From Bacteroidia bacterium (GTDB taxonomy: Bacteria; Bacteroidota; Bacteroidia; Flavobacteriales; Flavobacteriaceae): a stretch of DNA of 28,060 bases. Location: the NCBI GenBank assembly GCA_030431085.1, contig JAUIJW010000005.1:1-28060 (forward strand), given 5' to 3'. The position numbers and the translations under genes were made by a program. Positions 24,079-28,060 of this stretch are shown piece after piece (the first letter of the stretch is position 1; the number at the start of each line of letters is the position of its first letter). Under the pieces are notes generated by a model, which saw only the letters and a list, made by a program, of their open reading frames with translations, searched no databases and was not told where the DNA came from.

Positions 24079-26214
24079 ATGGCAGTATTATCGAAGATTA
24101 GAGAACGTTCTGTATTTTTAATAATCATTATTGCAATGGCATTATTTGCCTTTGTTCTTAGCGGATTGTTCGATGGTAATGTGTTTAATAAAACCGCTAC
24201 CGCTATTGGAGAAGTTAATGGAGAAACCATCGATAGAGAAGAATTTGCGCAACAAGTTGAATTATACCGCTCTAGATCTAATGGAGTGACTTCTAACATT
24301 CAAAATGTAAACAATGCCTGGAATAGTTTAGTGCGTGAAAAAGTTTACGAAACTCAACTTAAAAAATCGGGTGTAATTGTAGGAGAAAAAGATATTTGGG
24401 ACGCCTTAATTAGCCAACCAGCTATTCAAAACAGTCCTCAATTTAAAAACGAAGCAGGACTTTTTGACTCAGAAAAATTAAAAGAGTACATCGCTACGCT
24501 ACAAGAAGATGCCACATCAAGCGAGCAAGGTAAAGCGGCTTGGGCTTCATGGATTAACTATGAAAAGAGCATCAAAAATAGCTTAGAACAAAATACTTAT
24601 AACGCCTTGATCAAGGCTGGATTAAGTAGTACGCTTTTAGAAGGTGAGCAAGATTACTTTTTTAAAAATACTAGCGTCGATGCAGATTATGTTTATGTAC
24701 CTTACTCTAGTATTCCAGACAGCTTAGTAACGGTGTCTGAAGACGATGTGAAAAACTATATCAAAAAGCATGCTAACGAATTTAAAGCCGAAGCTTCAAG
24801 AGATATAGAATTTGTAGCTTTCAACTTAGTTGCTTCTCAAGATGACGAAAATGCGATTCAAAAAGAATTGAACACTTTATTAGAAGATCGTGAAGAATAT
24901 AGCTCTGCTGCCAAATCAAATGTTAATGTAGTAGGTTTTAAAAATGCTACAGACATGGCAGAATTTAATGCAGAAAATGAATCTGACACTCCATTTAATA
25001 GCAATTATGTTTTCAAAGGTGATTTACCAAAAATATTGCAAGACAGTGTGTTTTCAAGAAATATTAATGATGTTTATGGTCCTTACAAAGCTGGTAATAG
25101 CTATAAAATTTCTAAAGTTGTTGCTGTAAAACAATTACCAGATTCTGTAAGAGCAAGTCATATTTTATTGCCTTTTACAGGAAGTTCAATTGCCGATCCT
25201 ACCGTGACACAAACTGAAGCACAAGCCATGCAAAAAGCAGACAGTATTTTAACTGTTCTTAAAGCAGATCAATCAAAGTTTGAATCATTAGCCAAAGAAC
25301 TTTCTGCCGATAAAGTAAGTGGTGCTAAAGGAGGTGACCTAGATTGGTTTACTTACAAGACCATGATTCCAGAATTTAGAGATTATGTGTTTGAAAACAA
25401 AGTTGGAGATATGGGCATCGTAAAATCTCAATTTGGTATTCATATCATTAAAATAGATGGTCAAAAAAATAAGCAACGCGCAGTTCAAATTGCAACATTT
25501 ACTAGAGACATTACGCCATCAGAAACTACCGAGAATCATATTTTTGAACAAGCTGAAACTTTAGCTTCAGATTTATCATCAGGCCAAGACCTTGAAGAGT
25601 TAGCCAAAGAAAATAATTATCAAGTTAGACCTGTTTATAATCTAGAAGTTTTTGATGATAACATCACTGGCTTAGGTTCTCAAAGACAAATCGTACGTTG
25701 GGCTTTTGAAGAAAACACTAATGAAGGTGATATCAAGAGATTCGACACCGATAAGGGTTATGCTGTGGTAAGATTAAAAAAGAAAAACAAAGCTGGCTAC
25801 TCTACCAAAGGTAAAAATGTAAGAGGTATTGTATTAAATCAAAAGAAAGCAGCTATTATAAAAGACAGAACTTCCGGCAATACTCTAGAAGAGATGGCTA
25901 AAGAAAACAATACAACTGTTAAAAAAGCGTTGGCCATTTCTAATACAAGCCCTGTATTTTCGGGTGAAGGTCGTTTTGTAGATATTGCCGGGGTATTAAC
26001 TTCACTAGATGAAGGTCAACTCGCGCGTGGTATTGAAGGTAAAACTGGAGTAGTCTTTGCTAGCGTTACTAAGAAAAATTTACCAACAGCATTAAATAAT
26101 TACAATTCTAATAAAAAAGCATTAGAAAGAGAGTTGCAAAATCGTTCAGCTCAAATATATCAAGCGATTAAGGATAACGCTGATATTGAGGATAATCGCG
26201 CTTTCTTTTATTAA
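24079..26214 (+). CDS. ppiD: PpiD-like membrane-anchored periplasmic peptidyl-prolyl isomerase/chaperone
   Basis: This is a foldase that holds and isomerises exported proteins at the inner membrane. The 711 residues have a short cytoplasmic tail, one transmembrane anchor (about 12-30; LIIIIAMALFAFVLSGLF), then a SurA_N/PpiD-type chaperone domain (NGETIDREEFAQQVELYRSR). A parvulin domain covers about 357-460 (VRASHILLPF, AKGGDLDWFTYKTMIPEF, VGDMGIVKSQFGIHIIKIDG). A helical C-terminal region follows. The length fits Bacteroidota PpiD (about 700), while E. coli PpiD is about 620. It has a separate promoter-like box after the coaX operon. It could help fold the outer-membrane proteins encoded around it. 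Confidence 0.92.
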   Translation: MAVLSKIRERSVFLIIIIAMALFAFVLSGLFDGNVFNKTATAIGEVNGETIDREEFAQQVELYRSRSNGVTSNIQNVNNAWNSLVREKVYETQLKKSGVIVGEKDIWDALISQPAIQNSPQFKNEAGLFDSEKLKEYIATLQEDATSSEQGKAAWASWINYEKSIKNSLEQNTYNALIKAGLSSTLLEGEQDYFFKNTSVDADYVYVPYSSIPDSLVTVSEDDVKNYIKKHANEFKAEASRDIEFVAFNLVASQDDENAIQKELNTLLEDREEYSSAAKSNVNVVGFKNATDMAEFNAENESDTPFNSNYVFKGDLPKILQDSVFSRNINDVYGPYKAGNSYKISKVVAVKQLPDSVRASHILLPFTGSSIADPTVTQTEAQAMQKADSILTVLKADQSKFESLAKELSADKVSGAKGGDLDWFTYKTMIPEFRDYVFENKVGDMGIVKSQFGIHIIKIDGQKNKQRAVQIATFTRDITPSETTENHIFEQAETLASDLSSGQDLEELAKENNYQVRPVYNLEVFDDNITGLGSQRQIVRWAFEENTNEGDIKRFDTDKGYAVVRLKKKNKAGYSTKGKNVRGIVLNQKKAAIIKDRTSGNTLEEMAKENNTTVKKALAISNTSPVFSGEGRFVDIAGVLTSLDEGQLARGIEGKTGVVFASVTKKNLPTALNNYNSNKKALERELQNRSAQIYQAIKDNADIEDNRAFFY

Positions 26215-26258
26215 AAAATTAAGATTTTATTAAGCAATAGATTAAAAATAAATTACTG

Positions 26259-26282
26259 TTAACAACTATTTTAACAACTTTT
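26259..26282. repeat. Tandem 12-bp repeat over the ompA -33 region
   Basis: TTAACAACTATT (26259-26270) is followed directly by TTAACAACTTTT (26271-26282), 11 of 12 identical. The 12-bp period is close to one helical turn, and the pair lies immediately upstream of the -7 box, where -33 contacts would be. Confidence 0.6.
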
Positions 26283-26284
26283 TA

Positions 26285-26292
26285 TATATTTG
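26285..26292 (+). promoter_or_regulatory. ompA -7 element
   Basis: TATATTTG is an exact TAnnTTTG match 74 bases before the ompA ATG, giving a leader of about 65-70 nt. No canonical TTG lies 17-23 bp upstream; that position is occupied by the tandem repeat. Confidence 0.65.
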
Positions 26293-26366
26293 TCAAAAAC
26301 TTAAGAAGAAGTTTAGAAACTTACTTAACATTAATAACGAGAGATTTTAAATTAAAATTAATTACA

Positions 26367-27758
26367 ATGAAACATTTTAAAAAAGTATTATTAATTCTTT
26401 TAGCAGTTGTTAGTTTTAGCAACATTTATGCGCAAGATGAGGACAATCCTTGGTCTATTGATTTAGGTACCAACGCGGTTGATTTTTATCCAACAGGTGC
26501 AGATTTTTACCCTATGGGTACTTCTGGAGGTAATTTTGTAGGCGGTATGTTTGAAGATTTTTTCAACGTATCTGACCACTGGAATACTTCTGCAGCTATA
26601 TCTAAACTACGTGTAGGTAGATACATAGGTAGCGGATTTGGTATTGGTGTTAACGGTACCTTCAACAGCATTAGCAAAATCGGTGATTACGAAACCAATG
26701 GTGATTTATCTTACTTTGGTTTAGACCTTGATATTAAATACAACTTTGTAAGAAACCACGGTTGGTTCGACCCTTACTTAATGATTGGTGGAGGTTATAC
26801 TTGGTTAGATAGCGAAGGTGCTGGTACTGTAAATGGTGGATTAGGTATCGATTTTTGGTTTAACGACAATGTAGGTATCAACGTTCAAAGTGCTTATAAG
26901 CATTCTTTTGATGATGATATTTTATTACCTCACTTCCAACATGCTGCTGGAATTAAATTTAAATTTGGTGGTAAAGATACAGACGGTGATGGTATCTATG
27001 ACAAATATGATGAGTGTCCAGAAGTTGCTGGTTTAGAAAAATTCAACGGTTGTCCTGATACTGATGGCGATGGTATTCCAGATAAAGATGACGAGTGTCC
27101 TAACGAAGCTGGTTTAGCTGAATTTAACGGTTGTCCTGATACTGATGGTGACGGCATTCCAGATCCTAAAGATGCATGTCCTACAGAAGCTGGTATAGCA
27201 GCTTTAAATGGTTGTCCTGATGCTGATGGTGATGGTGTTGCAGATAAAGATGATGAGTGTCCAAACGAAGCTGGTCCTGCAGAAAACAAAGGTTGTCCTT
27301 GGCCAGATACTGATGGTGATGGTGTATTAGATAAAGATGATCAATGTCCTAACGTTGCTGGTTCTGCCGAAAACAATGGATGTCCAATCGTTACTGAAGA
27401 AGTACAAAAACAAATTACAGATTTAGCAAGAGCTATCTACTTTAACACTGGTAAATCTACATTTACTGATGAAACTAAGATTAGATTAGAGAGCATTGTT
27501 AAAATCTTAGACGAATTTAAAGAAACTAAATTCCATATTGAAGGTCATACTGACAGTACAGGTAGTGACAAAATCAATAACAAATTATCTCAGGATAGAG
27601 CAGACGCTGTGAAAAACTATTTAATCGAAAATGGTTTCCCTGCTGAAAATCTAGATTCTAAAGGATTTGGTTCTGCTAATCCAATTGGAGATAACAAAAC
27701 TCGTAAAGGAAGACAAGAAAACAGAAGGGTAGAAATTATTTCTGAACACAGAAGATAA
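26367..27758 (+). CDS. OmpA-family outer-membrane protein with thrombospondin type 3 repeats
   Basis: This is a structural protein joining outer membrane and peptidoglycan. The 463 residues comprise a signal peptide ending NIYAQ (about residue 23), an N-terminal 8-strand-type barrel (to about 200), five calcium-binding TSP3 repeats (about 204-340), and a C-terminal OmpA/MotB peptidoglycan-binding domain (IYFNTGKSTFTDETKIRLES, FHIEGHTDSTGS, NNKLSQDRADAVKNYL, RRVEII) with the diaminopimelate-binding Asp and Arg in place. It is monocistronic, with its own promoter and a strong terminator. The leader contains the tandem repeat noted separately. This looks like an abundant, highly expressed flavobacterial OmpA. 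Confidence 0.95.
   Translation: MKHFKKVLLILLAVVSFSNIYAQDEDNPWSIDLGTNAVDFYPTGADFYPMGTSGGNFVGGMFEDFFNVSDHWNTSAAISKLRVGRYIGSGFGIGVNGTFNSISKIGDYETNGDLSYFGLDLDIKYNFVRNHGWFDPYLMIGGGYTWLDSEGAGTVNGGLGIDFWFNDNVGINVQSAYKHSFDDDILLPHFQHAAGIKFKFGGKDTDGDGIYDKYDECPEVAGLEKFNGCPDTDGDGIPDKDDECPNEAGLAEFNGCPDTDGDGIPDPKDACPTEAGIAALNGCPDADGDGVADKDDECPNEAGPAENKGCPWPDTDGDGVLDKDDQCPNVAGSAENNGCPIVTEEVQKQITDLARAIYFNTGKSTFTDETKIRLESIVKILDEFKETKFHIEGHTDSTGSDKINNKLSQDRADAVKNYLIENGFPAENLDSKGFGSANPIGDNKTRKGRQENRRVEIISEHRR
26976..27386 (+). repeat. Five TSP3-encoding repeats inside ompA
   Basis: Five units of 27 residues (81 nt), the fourth extended by Trp-Pro, give 137 residues in total. Each unit is of the form DTDGDGIPDKDDECP then about ten residues then NGCP. 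The alternating Asp residues bind calcium, and two Cys per unit can form disulfides. The DNA copies have diverged at third positions, so they are old rather than freshly amplified. Confidence 0.9.
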
Positions 27759-27776
27759 TCAAACTCTTTTAAAGAC

Positions 27777-27810
27777 AAAAAAGGCTACCAAAATTGGTAG
27801 CCTTTTTTTT
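27777..27810 (+). terminator. Strong intrinsic terminator of ompA
   Basis: A 9-bp GC-containing stem GGCTACCAA/TTGGTAGCC with loop AA is flanked by A6 on the left and T8 on the right. It lies 18 bases after the ompA stop. Confidence 0.93.
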
Positions 27811-27821
27811 GCTTTATTTTT

Positions 27822-27829
27822 TACATTTG
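27822..27829 (+). promoter_or_regulatory. -7 element for the nuclease gene
   Basis: TACATTTG is an exact TAnnTTTG match just 4 bases before the ATG at 27834, implying a nearly leaderless mRNA. The only nearby TTG, inside the terminator, is 25 bp away, longer than usual. Confidence 0.4.
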
Positions 27830-27833
27830 TGAT

Positions 27834-27974
27834 ATGCAATCATTCCTTTCAAAATTTGTCAATCACCTCTTAAAGACCCATAAAACCTTTAAAGATTTAA
27901 CCATCGTTTTACCTACAAAAAGGTCTGGTGTGTTTTTTAAAAGAGCTTTTAAATCACTTTCAAAACCCGGATAA
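27834..27974 (+). CDS. PD-(D/E)XK nuclease-family (AddB-like) protein, N-terminal fragment interrupted by a join
   Basis: The first 35-40 residues (MQSFLSKFVNHLLKTHKTF, DLTIVLPTKRSGVFFK) match the start of the long Bacteroidota AddB-like protein, whose early motif is of the form LPSKRAGVFLK. The family is about 900-1000 residues, but here the frame reaches a stop at 27972-27974 after 46 codons. The stop comes from sequence that reads in the other direction as nuoD, so the truncation is best explained by the join at about 27935-27965. Identification rests on a short N-terminal match and on position after ompA. Confidence 0.6.
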   Translation: MQSFLSKFVNHLLKTHKTFKDLTIVLPTKRSGVFFKRAFKSLSKPG

Positions 27975-28060
27975 AGATCTCTGGCTAATCCACCAATTCG
28001 AGTATAAGCATAAGTGAGTCTGGCTCCCGTTACTTTTTCAATGAGAGTATAAATCTTTTC
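27959..28060 (-). CDS. nuoD: NADH-quinone oxidoreductase subunit D fragment (probable chimeric join)
   Basis: The last 102 bases read on the minus strand as 34 codons open at both ends. They carry the complex I 49-kDa-subunit signature (LIEKVTGARLTYAYTRIGGL, then ARDLYPGFE). This is the region around the conserved TGAR and RxGG motifs. The matching gene would be far longer than this and has no business inside an AddB-like gene. Family membership is fairly sure; NuoD against a related [NiFe]-hydrogenase-type large subunit cannot be fully separated on 34 residues. Confidence 0.75.

Noticed and set aside
26996..27289. Open frame of 97 codons on the minus strand across the TSP3 repeats, and the regular spacing itself as a possible CRISPR array
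   Set aside because: It is the mirror of the Asp/Gly/Cys repeat codons in ompA. The units are contiguous coding repeats of 81 nt with no unique spacers.

Overview
The window reads as chromosome of a low-GC marine-type flavobacterium (Bacteroidota, Flavobacteriaceae). The evidence is a SusC/SusD outer-membrane pair, promoters of the TTG / TAnnTTTG type, almost no Shine-Dalgarno sequences, OmpA with thrombospondin type 3 repeats, and a coaX-OMP-TPR-lptC gene string. No IS element, phage gene or CRISPR array was seen.

Bases 1-18223 are an alpha-glucan (starch/glycogen/maltodextrin) utilisation locus. On the minus strand lie susC and the N-terminal third of susD. Divergent from them on the plus strand are a LacI-type regulator and a tight eight-gene run: MFS sugar transporter, beta-phosphoglucomutase, GH65 maltose phosphorylase, secreted GH13, secreted esterase with a starch-binding-like domain, secreted GH31 alpha-glucosidase, and two GH13 lipoproteins. 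The implied flow is: surface and periplasmic enzymes trim glucan to maltose and glucose, SusCD imports oligosaccharides across the outer membrane, the MFS carrier takes maltose across the inner membrane, GH65 phosphorolyses it to glucose plus beta-glucose-1-phosphate, and PgmB makes glucose-6-phosphate. A perfect 16-bp palindrome and a degenerate second copy 32 bp away lie just upstream of a good susC promoter and are the likely LacI-family operators.

Bases 18224-18443 hold a bidirectional terminator and a minus-strand tRNA-Phe(GAA) with a textbook flavobacterial promoter. Bases 18444-26214 are an envelope and housekeeping block: coaX, a beta-barrel OMP, a TPR protein, lptC, a 62-aa membrane protein, a CNNM/CBS/CorC protein and a PpiD-like foldase. 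Bases 26215-27810 hold ompA with its own promoter and a strong terminator, followed by the start of a PD-(D/E)XK (AddB-like) nuclease gene.

Both ends of the window look like artificial joins. The first ~187 bases are about 62% GC and unrelated to the susD gene they run into. The last ~100 bases encode, on the minus strand, a piece of NADH-quinone oxidoreductase subunit D that interrupts the nuclease gene. The interior is coherent. I saw no wholly new system: the most interesting points are the operator layout, the esterase in the glucan operon and the uncharacterised genes of the envelope cluster.
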